Shown one piece after another: positions 26,384-35,521 of a stretch of DNA of 64,000 nt. Position 1 is the first letter of the stretch; the number at the start of each line of letters is the position of its first letter. The notes beneath the pieces were generated by a model that had not been told where the DNA came from, did not search any database, and saw nothing but the letters and a program-made list of their open reading frames with translations. The position numbers were made by a program, and so were the translations under genes. The stretch comes from an uncultured bacterium (lineage in GTDB: Bacteria > Bacillota > Clostridia > Lachnospirales > Lachnospiraceae). Location: contig CAMUHA010000001.1 of the NCBI GenBank assembly GCA_947088515.1, positions 1 through 64,000 of the forward strand, written 5' to 3'.

Positions 26384-27105
26384 TGACAGTTACCTCCTTT
26401 GATGGATGATGCGCTGCTTTGGTGCAGCGTTTGGTACTTAAGCTCTGCCATCTGCCAGTCTTCCATAGTATCAATATCCTGAACCTCCATTTCTGTCAGC
26501 ACAAGGGGAAGAAGGGAGGGAACATCCGTTGTGCCTTCCCTGAAAAAGGCGTCTGTCCGGCAGGCATAGAACTGGCCGCAGTCATGGTAAACGGTTGGAA
26601 GGTCCTGACTGCGGGCTGCGGCATATTGGGGAAACTGCCGCTTTAGAAAGCCGTCTGTGCCGATGAGAAGTCCCCGCTGGGGCGGGTAAGAAAAAGGAAC
26701 TACAGGCATAACGCTATCTGCGCTCTCCAACAATTCCATGGCGATGCGCAGCCGCTGGCCGCTTAAAAAGGGAGCCGTAGGGTAAATACAGCAAAAAGAG
26801 ACAAAATTCTGTCCCAGTTTTTGATAGGATTGCAGCACTTCCATAATCACATCGTCTGTGGAAGCATAATCTCCTGCAGTTTCCGGCGACCGGAAAAAGG
26901 GAACGCTGGCCCCTGCCTTTTGGGCAATTTCTGCAATTTCTTTATCGTCTGTGGAAACCATAATTTCATCAAAAACACCAGCGCATCTGGCAGCTTCAAT
27001 GGAATAATGCAAAATAGGCTTCCCGCAGAATTCCTTTATATTTTTACGTGGAATCCGTTTACTGCCGCCCCGGGCGGTAATAATTGCTAGTCTTTTATTG
27101 TTCAA
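26380..27105 (-). CDS. pseF: Pseudaminic acid cytidylyltransferase
   Basis: 241 residues. The nucleotide-binding motif ARGGSKRIPRKNIKEFCGKP begins at residue 11, and CCIYPTAPF, PVVPFSYPPQR and YHDCGQFY are hallmarks of PseF, not of sialic acid NeuA. It activates pseudaminic acid with CTP to CMP-Pse, the donor for glycosyltransferases. First gene of the minus-strand operon. The best start is TTG at 27105 with an AGGA ribosome site close by. A -35/-10 pair lies about 70 bases upstream. Confidence 0.9.
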   Translation of the reverse strand: MNNKRLAIITARGGSKRIPRKNIKEFCGKPILHYSIEAARCAGVFDEIMVSTDDKEIAEIAQKAGASVPFFRSPETAGDYASTDDVIMEVLQSYQKLGQNFVSFCCIYPTAPFLSGQRLRIAMELLESADSVMPVVPFSYPPQRGLLIGTDGFLKRQFPQYAAARSQDLPTVYHDCGQFYACRTDAFFREGTTDVPSLLPLVLTEMEVQDIDTMEDWQMAELKYQTLHQSSASSIKGGNCQ

Positions 27106-27172
27106 GTTTTCCTCATTTCTGCTTTGTGTTTTGCAAAGCTGGTTGTATTGGCTCTATACTGCAGACAGTTTG

Positions 27173-27201
27173 ATTATACAACATGAAAAGCAAATTATAA
27201 A
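27173..27201 (-). promoter_or_regulatory. Probable promoter of the pse operon
   Basis: On the minus strand TTTATA and TATAAT are separated by 17 bases, about 70 bases before pseF. A hairpin (GCTTTG / CAAAGC, 27121-27139) lies in the untranslated leader. Confidence 0.45.
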
Positions 27202-27237
27202 GACTGTGAAGTATAGTCAGAAAATTTTATGAAGCAG

Positions 27238-27266
27238 ATGACAGGCTGTGGAAAATGTAATATTAT
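27238..27266 (+). promoter_or_regulatory. Probable promoter of the plus-strand glycan series
   Basis: ATGACA and TATTAT separated by 17 bases, 35 bases before the GT52-type gene and back-to-back with the pse operon promoter. Confidence 0.55.
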
Positions 27267-27300
27267 AAATATAAAACAGTATTGTCTAAGCGAAAGGTAA

Positions 27301-28428
27301 ATGAAGGGAGTTATTCCGAACTTGAGTGTCCAGAAACAGAAAAAGAGAATTTATATTTGCCATACTTATTATCATGCGTATATTGCATGTCTGAAGGAAC
27401 TGAATCTGCCGGAAAATGGAAGCGGGGCAGTAAGGGGGCAGGCGTCCCTGATGTTAAGTTCCCTGTCAAATGATTTTGGCAATTTAGCAAAGAGAGTCAC
27501 AAAATCGGGACTTTTTGCGGAGGTGATTCCATACGAGGAAAAGGAAGAGCGCTTTTTCCCGCAGCTTGAAAAGTATCATAAGGACAGGGGAAATATTCTG
27601 CTTAATATGCTTGCGAGAATAAGGTTTACCAAAATGATGGGGCGTCTTCAGGCGCCCTTTGTGCCTGTGGATTTGAAAGAATATGAGGATATTTATGTGT
27701 TCTGTGATTCAGACCCCATAGGGTATTATTTAAATGCCTTTAAAATTTATTATCACGCCCTGGAAGACGGACTTGACTGCATACGGTATTATGACACGGC
27801 AAGATACGATAACCGCAGGCACTTTAAGCTGAAAGCATGGATGGCGGCAAGAAACCTTATCTTTATCCAGAATGGATATGCAAAATATTGTCTGGACATG
27901 GAGGTTAATGACATTTCTGTGCTGCAGTATTCCTGTCCCAAATATATTGAGAAACCGCGGAGGGAACTGACACAGGGGCTGAAAGAAAAAGAAAAAAAGA
28001 CATTGGTGTCAATTTTTATAGAAGACAGGGAGGCGCTGGAAAAAACGCTTTTATATGGAAGGGGAGATAAACATAAAGTTTTGGTTTTGTCAGAGCCTTT
28101 ATGCGATATGGAAACAAGAGCGCGGATTTTTCAGGATATTATAAAGGAATATGGCAATATTGGGGGAATGCAGGCACAGATTCTGATTAAAGTCCATCCA
28201 AGGGATACGCTGGATTACAGGAAGCTTTTTCCGCAGCATATTGTACTTGACGGTAAATTTCCCATGGAGATTTTAAATGATATACCGGGGCTTATTTTTG
28301 ACAGGGTTGTCACTGTGTTTACTGTGCCATCGGCCATTATGTTTGCCAGAGAAAAGATTTTTCTGGGGGAGGATTTTATGGATAAATATGAAGCACCTGA
28401 AATTCACCGTCAGAATGAACAGATTTGA
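27301..28428 (+). CDS. GT52-type glycosyltransferase (sialyltransferase-like)
   Basis: 375 residues, no membrane segment. The start RIYICHTYYHAYIACL matches the CMP-sugar GT52/Lst pattern (C-x-T-x-[YF]-H). IKVHPRDTLDYRKLFP near the C-terminus, followed by PMEIL and VFTVPSAIM, matches the family's donor-binding H-P-R/K and the end segment. The relation to CMP-sialic acid enzymes, together with the divergent pse operon 196 bases away, suggests it transfers the CMP-activated nonulosonic acid to the glycan. Start ATG at 27301 follows GAAAGG. A short gap of 70 bases separates it from the CotH gene. Confidence 0.75.
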   Translation: MKGVIPNLSVQKQKKRIYICHTYYHAYIACLKELNLPENGSGAVRGQASLMLSSLSNDFGNLAKRVTKSGLFAEVIPYEEKEERFFPQLEKYHKDRGNILLNMLARIRFTKMMGRLQAPFVPVDLKEYEDIYVFCDSDPIGYYLNAFKIYYHALEDGLDCIRYYDTARYDNRRHFKLKAWMAARNLIFIQNGYAKYCLDMEVNDISVLQYSCPKYIEKPRRELTQGLKEKEKKTLVSIFIEDREALEKTLLYGRGDKHKVLVLSEPLCDMETRARIFQDIIKEYGNIGGMQAQILIKVHPRDTLDYRKLFPQHIVLDGKFPMEILNDIPGLIFDRVVTVFTVPSAIMFAREKIFLGEDFMDKYEAPEIHRQNEQI

Positions 28429-28498
28429 CCCCAAGAGCCCGCTTAGGCGCTGGACGGTTTTTGTCTGTGCAAATACGCCCAGGTATGGAGGAATTTAA

Positions 28499-30547
28499 AT
28501 GGAAGAAAATAAAAAAACGCTGACTGCTTTGGCAGCGGCAGGTGTATTGATACTTGTGGCGGTGATGGCATACCCGTTTGTCAGGGATAAAATCAGGGAA
28601 TACAGGCAGAAGGATGTTTCTCTTGCAGAAGAATGGGAGGCAGGGGAAGAAGCCGAAATGGGGCAGAGTTCAGATGGCAGGAAAACTGGCGATGGGGAAA
28701 GCGTTCTCCTGGAGGTGGAGGAAGAGACGACTTGCGTCGGAGAAAATATACCAGAGGTTTATTTTGAGCTGGAGGGCGGGCCGGAGAATGTGCGTATTTC
28801 GCTTTGGCAAAGCGGGGAAGGGACCTGTTATTTTTTCCTGCCAGGTTTTGCAAAGGGAAAGAAGCTGCTTCTTAAGGGGACCGGAGGCGGCCATATCCAG
28901 ATTGATGGAACCGGACTTTATGAAGGAGATGGGGTAAGGGATATACTAGAGACAAAGCCTTATGATTTTGTCTGGTTTGATAAATCCGGCAAAGCGGCTT
29001 TGGAGGCCTCTGTGGTTTTTATGTATTCTTCTTCCCTTCCGGCGTTGTTTATGACAACTGCGTCAGGTGAAACCACAGAGATTGACCAGGATAAAAACCA
29101 TGTTTATGGGGAAGCCGGGACAATAACGCTTTATGATGAAAACGGAGCGGAAATTTATGCGGGACAGGTAGAGAGCGTCAAAGGGAGAGGAAATTCCACC
29201 TGGGGACTTGCCAAAAAACCATATCAGTTCCGGCTTTGCGAAAAGGCAGATTTTTTTGGAATGGGGGAAGGGGCAGGGTGGAATCTTCTTGCCAATGGCT
29301 ATGACGAAACCAGACTGCGCAACAAGATAACCCTTGAGATGGCGAAGGCGCTTGGAATGGCCTATGTGCCTGACGGTCAGATACTGGATTTGTATATCAA
29401 TGATGTTTACTACGGCAATTATTATCTGACAGAAAAAATAGAAGTAAGTGACAGGAATGTGGCCATCCGTGATATGGAAGAGATTGTGAATGCCGCATAC
29501 AGCCCGGAAGAATTGGAAAAGCTGCCACAGATAGAGGCGGAAGACGGTCTTCGTAAATGGACGAAAGTTGCCTGTGAGGATGACAACCTGACAGGAGGGT
29601 ATTTATTTGAAAGGGAGCTGCCTGCCCGGTTTGAAAAGGAGGCAAGTGGTTTCATTACCAGCCAGGGAGACTGCTATGCGTTAAAAAGTCCGGTTTACGC
29701 TTCCGAAAACCAGGTGAATTATATTGCCGGTCTGATGCAGGAATTTCAGGATGCTGTGGAAGAAAGGGACGGGATTCATCCGGTAACAGGAAAGCATTAC
29801 TCTGACTACATTGATGTGACTTCCTTTGTGCAGAAATATCTGGTGGAGGAAATATCTAAAAATTATGACGGAGGTGTCACAAGCAGCTTTTTTTATAAGC
29901 CGGAAGATGGAGTGAGCAGCAAAATTTTTGCAGGTCCGGTGTGGGACTATGATGTGGCATTTGGCAATTGTAATCTGGATGAAATTGCCAGTAATCCAAG
30001 GGGGATTACACGGCTGAATGACCATGTGTATGGCACAGACGTTTTTGCCCAGCTGTATGAAAAAGAAGATTTTTATGCCCGGATAGTAACCCTGTACAAA
30101 GAAGAGGCAGTTCCTTATCTGGAATATCTGTTGAAAGAAGGGATAGACCAGATGGTAAAGGAAACGAGAGCATCAGCGCAGATGGACAGCCTCCGGTGGG
30201 AGAGCCTGGAAAACCGTTACCAGTATTACCAAAGTTATGACAATGATGTCAGATATTTGAAGTATTTTATTGAACAAAGAATGCAGTTTTTGAATGAAGT
30301 GTGGCTGGAGGGCCAAACCTATTATAATGTAGCATTTGTGGTGGATGATGAAATATGGCAGATTGACTGTGTAAAAGAGGGGGAAGCGCCGGGAGGCGAG
30401 CCGGCGCCGTCCAGATACAGTTCTCTTTTTATGGGGTGGGTGAATGAAGAAGGGGTTCCCTTTGACAGATTTAAGCCTGTTTATGAGGATATGACATTTT
30501 ATGCCGCATGGCAGGAGCTGCCAGTGGAGGAGGTTATATTGAAATAA
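28499..30547 (+). CDS. CotH-family kinase-like surface protein
   Basis: 682 residues. An N-terminal membrane anchor (about 8-26) is followed by an acidic linker and a beta-rich domain to about residue 190. The CotH domain is marked by VKGRGNSTWG (R230-W235) and GPVWDYDVAFGN (479-490), which carries the metal-binding aspartate and asparagine. CotH proteins are atypical secreted protein kinases known from spore coats. The last 80 residues resemble a Listeria-Bacteroides-type repeat ending in TFYAAW, often a surface-attachment module. It lies in the glycan locus directly after the GT52 gene, with a good GGAGG ribosome site, and likely acts outside the cell. Confidence 0.87.
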   Translation: MEENKKTLTALAAAGVLILVAVMAYPFVRDKIREYRQKDVSLAEEWEAGEEAEMGQSSDGRKTGDGESVLLEVEEETTCVGENIPEVYFELEGGPENVRISLWQSGEGTCYFFLPGFAKGKKLLLKGTGGGHIQIDGTGLYEGDGVRDILETKPYDFVWFDKSGKAALEASVVFMYSSSLPALFMTTASGETTEIDQDKNHVYGEAGTITLYDENGAEIYAGQVESVKGRGNSTWGLAKKPYQFRLCEKADFFGMGEGAGWNLLANGYDETRLRNKITLEMAKALGMAYVPDGQILDLYINDVYYGNYYLTEKIEVSDRNVAIRDMEEIVNAAYSPEELEKLPQIEAEDGLRKWTKVACEDDNLTGGYLFERELPARFEKEASGFITSQGDCYALKSPVYASENQVNYIAGLMQEFQDAVEERDGIHPVTGKHYSDYIDVTSFVQKYLVEEISKNYDGGVTSSFFYKPEDGVSSKIFAGPVWDYDVAFGNCNLDEIASNPRGITRLNDHVYGTDVFAQLYEKEDFYARIVTLYKEEAVPYLEYLLKEGIDQMVKETRASAQMDSLRWESLENRYQYYQSYDNDVRYLKYFIEQRMQFLNEVWLEGQTYYNVAFVVDDEIWQIDCVKEGEAPGGEPAPSRYSSLFMGWVNEEGVPFDRFKPVYEDMTFYAAWQELPVEEVILK

Positions 30548-30586
30548 TAATCGGGAGATTGATTTTGCAAAGGAGTCAGCATAGAT

Positions 30587-30615
30587 TTGCTTTGCGGCTG
30601 CAGGTATGGTAAAAT
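30587..30615 (+). promoter_or_regulatory. Probable internal promoter before the ABC flippase gene
   Basis: TTGCTT and TAAAAT separated by 17 bases, 43 bases upstream of the flippase start codon. Confidence 0.5.
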
Positions 30616-30657
30616 ATAGGGAAATTTTTAACAGATAATAAACAGACCGGAAGATGT

Positions 30658-32418
30658 GTGATGAGAAAAATAATAAAAAAACTGATGGCGCTGCTTGATG
30701 GGCGGCAAAAAAAAATCATGGCGCTGCTCGTTGTGCTGATGCTGATTGGGGCAGTGCTGGAAACTTTGGGGGTTTCCATGGTGGTTCCTGTAATGAATGT
30801 GATTATGGATGAACACGCGGTGGAAAAAAATAAATATCTGCAGGTAATCTGCGATATTTTTCATATAGCTTATGACGATATCAGCGGCCTTACGGTGTTT
30901 ATCATGCTTTCGCTTGTAGGGGTTTTTGCGCTGAAAAATATTTTTCTTTTTTTCCAGCAAAAGGCACAGCTGCGGTTTGTTTATACCAATCAGTTTGCCA
31001 CTTCAAGAAGAATGATGATTAATTTTGTGAAGCGGCCTTACGAGTATTATTTAAATGCGGACACTTCTGTAATCCAAAGAAGCATCACATCCGATGTGAA
31101 CAATATGTATGGACTGATTTTAGCGCTTCTGCAGCTTTTTAGTGAGGGAATTGTGTTTGTGTGTCTGGTGGCAATCAGCTTTGTTACCGATATTTGGATG
31201 ACGGTTACAGTGACCATTCTTCTTGTGGCGGCGCTTGCAATAATCAAGGGCGTTTTGAAACCGATTATGAAAAAAGCGGGAGAAGAGAATCAGGATTATT
31301 ACAGCGGCCTTTATAAATGGATTGACCAGTCTGTAATGGGAATTAAGGAGATTAAGATTGCAGGCAGGGAAAGCTATTTCATTAATGAATATGCCAAATG
31401 CGGGGCAGGCTATGTAAGTGCGGTACAGCGGTATAATCTGTATAATGCCACTCCCCGGCTGCTGATAGAAACACTTGCTATAGCGGGGATGATTTTTTAT
31501 ATGATGATTCAGATTCTTAAGGGGGCGGCTGTGACAGATATTATGCCTCAGGTGATGGCCCTTGGGGTAGCTGCCGTGCGGCTGATACCCTGTGCCAACA
31601 GGATAAATAATCATTTAACTTCTATTTCTTATTTTGAACCGTTTTTTATGGGGGTAAGCGATAATCTGCAGGAGGAAATCCGGGATGAAAATATTAATTA
31701 TGATGCAAAAGCTTACCAGGGGAAAACAGAAGTAAAAAAACTGGAAATCAGGGATAAAATAGAACTTAAAGACATTGTCTATAAATATCCCAATTCACAG
31801 GTTCTTATTTTTGACCATGCCAATATGGAGATTCCAGTGGGGCGGTCCGTTGGGATTGTGGGAACCTCCGGCGCCGGAAAGACTACGGTTGTGGATATTA
31901 TGCTTGGGCTTTTAAGTCTGCAAAGCGGACAGATTCTAGCAGATGGCAATGAAGTGCGGGAGCATTATCAGTCCTGGCTGAAAAATATTGGCTATATTCC
32001 CCAAACAATTTTTATGATAGATTCCACAATAAGGAAAAATGTTGCCTTTGGTTATGGAGATGAGGAGATAGATGATGAAAAGGTGTGGCGTGCCCTAAAA
32101 GAAGCCCAGCTAGACGGGTTTGTAAGGGGGCTGCCGGAGGGCCTTAATACCAATATTGGAGAAAGGGGAATTCGTATTTCCGGCGGACAAAGGCAGCGGA
32201 TTGGCATTGCAAGGGCCCTGTTTGAGGACCCGGAGGTGCTGGTGCTGGACGAAGCTACTTCCGCTCTTGATAATGAGACGGAGGCGGCGATTATGGATTC
32301 CATTAACAGGCTTCATGGCAGAAAAACGTTGATTATTATTGCCCACCGTCTTCAGACGATAGAAAAATGCGATATGGTGTACCGGGTAGAAAACGGCAAG
32401 GCACGCAGGGAGAGATAA
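30658..32418 (+). CDS. ABC exporter/flippase with fused membrane and ATPase domains (PglK/MsbA-like)
   Basis: 586 residues. Six membrane segments fill residues 18-320; the ATPase follows with Walker A GTSGAGKTT (402-410), signature ISGGQRQRIGIARAL (from 507), Walker B VLVLDEATSALD and a switch histidine in IIAHR. The closest functional analogue by context is PglK, which flips undecaprenyl-diphosphate-linked oligosaccharides. PglF-, PglE- and PglC-like enzymes are in the same locus and no Wzx-type flippase is visible, which fits that role. Start ATG at 30658; GTG one codon upstream is possible. Confidence 0.85.
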   Translation: MMRKIIKKLMALLDGRQKKIMALLVVLMLIGAVLETLGVSMVVPVMNVIMDEHAVEKNKYLQVICDIFHIAYDDISGLTVFIMLSLVGVFALKNIFLFFQQKAQLRFVYTNQFATSRRMMINFVKRPYEYYLNADTSVIQRSITSDVNNMYGLILALLQLFSEGIVFVCLVAISFVTDIWMTVTVTILLVAALAIIKGVLKPIMKKAGEENQDYYSGLYKWIDQSVMGIKEIKIAGRESYFINEYAKCGAGYVSAVQRYNLYNATPRLLIETLAIAGMIFYMMIQILKGAAVTDIMPQVMALGVAAVRLIPCANRINNHLTSISYFEPFFMGVSDNLQEEIRDENINYDAKAYQGKTEVKKLEIRDKIELKDIVYKYPNSQVLIFDHANMEIPVGRSVGIVGTSGAGKTTVVDIMLGLLSLQSGQILADGNEVREHYQSWLKNIGYIPQTIFMIDSTIRKNVAFGYGDEEIDDEKVWRALKEAQLDGFVRGLPEGLNTNIGERGIRISGGQRQRIGIARALFEDPEVLVLDEATSALDNETEAAIMDSINRLHGRKTLIIIAHRLQTIEKCDMVYRVENGKARRER

Positions 32419-32434
32419 ATATAGGGAGGAAATA

Positions 32435-33565
32435 ATGGCTGGGAAAAAACGAATGGCAAATTATGAATTACTAAGAAGCCTTGCAATGTTAATGGTGGTG
32501 GCTTTGCATTTTTTCTCCCGTTCTGACAGCCTGATTGCGCTGGGGGTCCCTCTGGATGGTGTACGGATTGTGGGAACTGCGCTGGAGTTTTTCTGCATTG
32601 CGGCCGTGAATGTCTATGTGCTTATCAGTGGGTATTTTGGCATAAAAAGCTCCTTTAAACCCAGCCGGGCGGTGAAACTTCTTTGCCAGATATGGTTTTA
32701 TGCGCTTTTGATTCCTTTATTGCTTTATTTGGCAGGTCTCTCTACCCAGGCATCAGAGCTTGGAATTTATGGAGTGATAAAGTACGTTTTTCCTATAGAG
32801 ACGGAACATTACTGGTTTGCAACCTCATACTTTTTGCTTTACCTGCTGACGCCGGTGATTGGGGCCGGGGTAAAGAATATGACCAAAAAGCAAATGCAGA
32901 TTATGCTTGGGGGTCTTCTTATTTTATTCTGTGGGATAAAAAGTGTAAGTCCGGCAGGGTTTGTAATTGACAGGTATGGATATGACCTGCCCTGGTTTAT
33001 CTGTGTATACCTGCTTGCCGCTTATCTGGGAATGTACGGGTCGGGATTTTTGGAAAAAAGAGGATGGCTTCTTTATCTGGGGAGTGTGGCAGCAGGCTTT
33101 GGCATTCATATAGCGATGTATTTTCTTGCGGCTGGGCGGGAGAGTCTCCAGTATTATTTTACAGTTCCCTTTCATTATAATTATATTTTTTCCCTGACAG
33201 GGGCGTTAGGACTTTTTTACGGTTTTTCCAGGCTGAAAATTAAGGAAGGCTGGATGGCGGGAGTGATACGGAAGGTGGGGACGTTAAGCTTTGGCGTATA
33301 TCTTTTGCATGAGCATGTGGATTTAAGAAACCGGTGGTATGAGTGGATTTTGATGCTGGTCCATCCGGGAAGGGGAAGGGCAATGCTCTCTTTCCTGTGG
33401 GAACTTACCTGCAGCATTGTAATTCTTTTTGCGGCGGGCGTTGTCATTGACTGGATAAGGAGCAAATTGTTCAGGTTATTTGGAGCTATGACCCGGAAAA
33501 CCTGGGTTTATAAAAAACTGAAGGAAATGGACGGAGCTTTTGCAAAAAGTCCGGCTGGGAAATGA
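32435..33565 (+). CDS. Membrane acyltransferase (family 3)
   Basis: 376 residues with about ten membrane segments. The start NYELLRSLAMLMVVALHFFS holds the acyltransferase-3 signature arginine and histidine at normal spacing. Such enzymes O-acylate sugars (for example WecH-like O-acetylation of surface glycans). Ribosome site AGGGAGG. A decorating enzyme for the glycan made by the surrounding genes is the natural reading. Confidence 0.85.
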   Translation: MAGKKRMANYELLRSLAMLMVVALHFFSRSDSLIALGVPLDGVRIVGTALEFFCIAAVNVYVLISGYFGIKSSFKPSRAVKLLCQIWFYALLIPLLLYLAGLSTQASELGIYGVIKYVFPIETEHYWFATSYFLLYLLTPVIGAGVKNMTKKQMQIMLGGLLILFCGIKSVSPAGFVIDRYGYDLPWFICVYLLAAYLGMYGSGFLEKRGWLLYLGSVAAGFGIHIAMYFLAAGRESLQYYFTVPFHYNYIFSLTGALGLFYGFSRLKIKEGWMAGVIRKVGTLSFGVYLLHEHVDLRNRWYEWILMLVHPGRGRAMLSFLWELTCSIVILFAAGVVIDWIRSKLFRLFGAMTRKTWVYKKLKEMDGAFAKSPAGK

Positions 33566-33575
33566 GGTGTTGCGG

Positions 33576-35426
33576 ATGGGTGACAGAAAAGTGGACCTGA
33601 TGGGGAAAATGCGTATAGGAGCAGCGCAAAGGGAGGAGCTGCAGCTATTGTGGAAGTTTGTGCAAAATGTTCTGTTCCCGCTGATTCTGTTGTTTTTTCC
33701 TTTGCTTAAGGCAAGGCAGGGAGTTGATTTAAGTGATACTGGGTATAGTTTGGGGAATTACCGTTTTTTTGGACAGGTGGATGGTGTATGGACATTTCTT
33801 ACTTTTTTGTCCAACGTGACAGGACATTTGTTTACCAGGCTGCCTATGGGCGATACCATGTTTGGAATGAAGATTTATACATCCCTGATAGTAAGCGGCA
33901 TGGGGCTTTTGGGATACCGTTTTTTTAAAACAAAAATGCCGGCATGGATGGCCTTTTTAGGTGAAATAGCGGCGATAAGCTTTTGCTGGTGCCCTACAGT
34001 GATTTTGTACAATTATCTTACGTATCTGCTTTTTCTTGCAGGCGCCATACTGCTTTTCAGGGGGCTTGCAGGGAACAGGCGTATATGTCTGTTTCTGGCA
34101 GGTATTCTTTTGGGGATAAATGCGCTGGTGCGTTTCCCTGGGAATGTACTGGAGGCAGGGCTGATTGTAGCGGTGTGGTACTACGGATGGCTGAAAGAAA
34201 AGCCTGTAAAAAAGATTGCAGAAGAAAGCGGGCTTTGCATTGCCGGGTATCTGGTTTCATTCCTTGCGGTGTTGGGAACGATTTTGGCAGTTTATGGGCC
34301 GGACACCCTAGGAAGTATGATAACGGGGGTTATGGGCATTTCGCAAAATGCCTCTGACTATACATTGGGGGAAATGCTTCTGGCGATTCTGGACGCTTAT
34401 TTTCACGGCTTTCAGTGGATGCTGTATATGATTTTATGTATTTTGCCGGGGATTCCGTTTTTTGTTATCAGGCAGGAGCGCTTTTTGGGGATTAGAAAAG
34501 TGATTTACTGCATCTGTATTCCCATATTATTTTGGGCGCTTGGCAGGTGGGGGATGTACAATTTCAAATATTATCAGAAAGAGGCAGCTTTGCAGTGGGG
34601 AGCAGTGTTTTTGCTTCTGGCGATAATGATAATGATATGGATGCTTTTTACAAGGGTGGTGGATGATGAATGGCGTCTGATAGGCTGCATAGCGCTGCTT
34701 GTAATTCTGATTACCCCTCTTGGCAGTAACAATCATATCTGGCCAGTGTTAAACAATTTGTTTTTTATTGTACCGGTTGTATTCTGGATGGTTTACCGTT
34801 TTGTAAGGTGGGGGAGACCCTTTTTGGATACCACAGGAAAGGTGCCGTTGTTTCCGGTAAAGGCAATGGCTATGGGGGTAATGGCAGCCTTTTTTATACA
34901 GGCCTTCGGAATTGGATGTGAGTATGTTTTTCTGGATGGGGAAGCCGGGGAAAAAAGAGAGTATAAGGTATCTGCCAATCCGGTGCTTGAGGGGATGTAT
35001 ACCAATGAGATGAACGCTGAGACGCTGGACGAGATTTCTTATTTTATGACGGAGCACAAGGAGGAATATAAAAAAAAGGAACTGATTCTTTATGGGAATA
35101 TTCCTGGTCTTGCCTATTACCTTGATAAACCGCCAGCTGTTTATACCACATGGGCGGATTTAAATTCAAATCCTCTGACAAGGCTTAAGGAAGAGCTGCA
35201 AATGCTATCCGCTTCACTGAAAGGAAAGGAAGAGGAACTGCCGCTGGTGATTTTGACGCCATCGCTGGCTGCCTATCTTTCAGGCAGTGAAGAGGCAATG
35301 GCCTGGTGGGGAGTGGATGTTACAGCTTGCAGGGAGGATGAAAAACTGGAAGCAATTTGGGAGTTTATGAAGGAAAACGCATACGAGCAGGTATTTGTAA
35401 ATGAAGCTTTTGCAGTTTATGAATAA
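33576..35426 (+). CDS. Polytopic membrane protein, GT-C-like (unknown family)
   Basis: About 616 residues from the ATG at 33576, which has a GAGGTG ribosome site six bases away; an upstream in-frame ATG at 33540 would overlap the acyltransferase gene and lacks one. About twelve membrane segments occupy residues 30-450, then a soluble C-terminal domain of about 160 residues. The first outer loop reads GVDLSDTGYSL, with acidic residues after the first membrane helix as in GT-C glycosyltransferases, which use polyprenyl-phosphate sugars. I recognise no named family. Probably a glycosyltransferase or polymerase component of the glycan pathway. Confidence 0.7.
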   Translation: MGDRKVDLMGKMRIGAAQREELQLLWKFVQNVLFPLILLFFPLLKARQGVDLSDTGYSLGNYRFFGQVDGVWTFLTFLSNVTGHLFTRLPMGDTMFGMKIYTSLIVSGMGLLGYRFFKTKMPAWMAFLGEIAAISFCWCPTVILYNYLTYLLFLAGAILLFRGLAGNRRICLFLAGILLGINALVRFPGNVLEAGLIVAVWYYGWLKEKPVKKIAEESGLCIAGYLVSFLAVLGTILAVYGPDTLGSMITGVMGISQNASDYTLGEMLLAILDAYFHGFQWMLYMILCILPGIPFFVIRQERFLGIRKVIYCICIPILFWALGRWGMYNFKYYQKEAALQWGAVFLLLAIMIMIWMLFTRVVDDEWRLIGCIALLVILITPLGSNNHIWPVLNNLFFIVPVVFWMVYRFVRWGRPFLDTTGKVPLFPVKAMAMGVMAAFFIQAFGIGCEYVFLDGEAGEKREYKVSANPVLEGMYTNEMNAETLDEISYFMTEHKEEYKKKELILYGNIPGLAYYLDKPPAVYTTWADLNSNPLTRLKEELQMLSASLKGKEEELPLVILTPSLAAYLSGSEEAMAWWGVDVTACREDEKLEAIWEFMKENAYEQVFVNEAFAVYE

Positions 35427-35521
35427 AAAAGGATAAAAAAGCGGACGCCCGGCCAAGAGCCACTGCCGGATAAAGGCGCAGGAAAGGGCGGGAGCGGAAC
35501 TATAAATAGGAGGATTTAAAA

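Noticed and set aside
22862..27105. Legionaminic or sialic acid instead of pseudaminic acid
   Set aside because: The hydrolase is of the PseG GT-B type, not the NeuC/LegG type, and the synthase and cytidylyltransferase motifs are PseI- and PseF-like.
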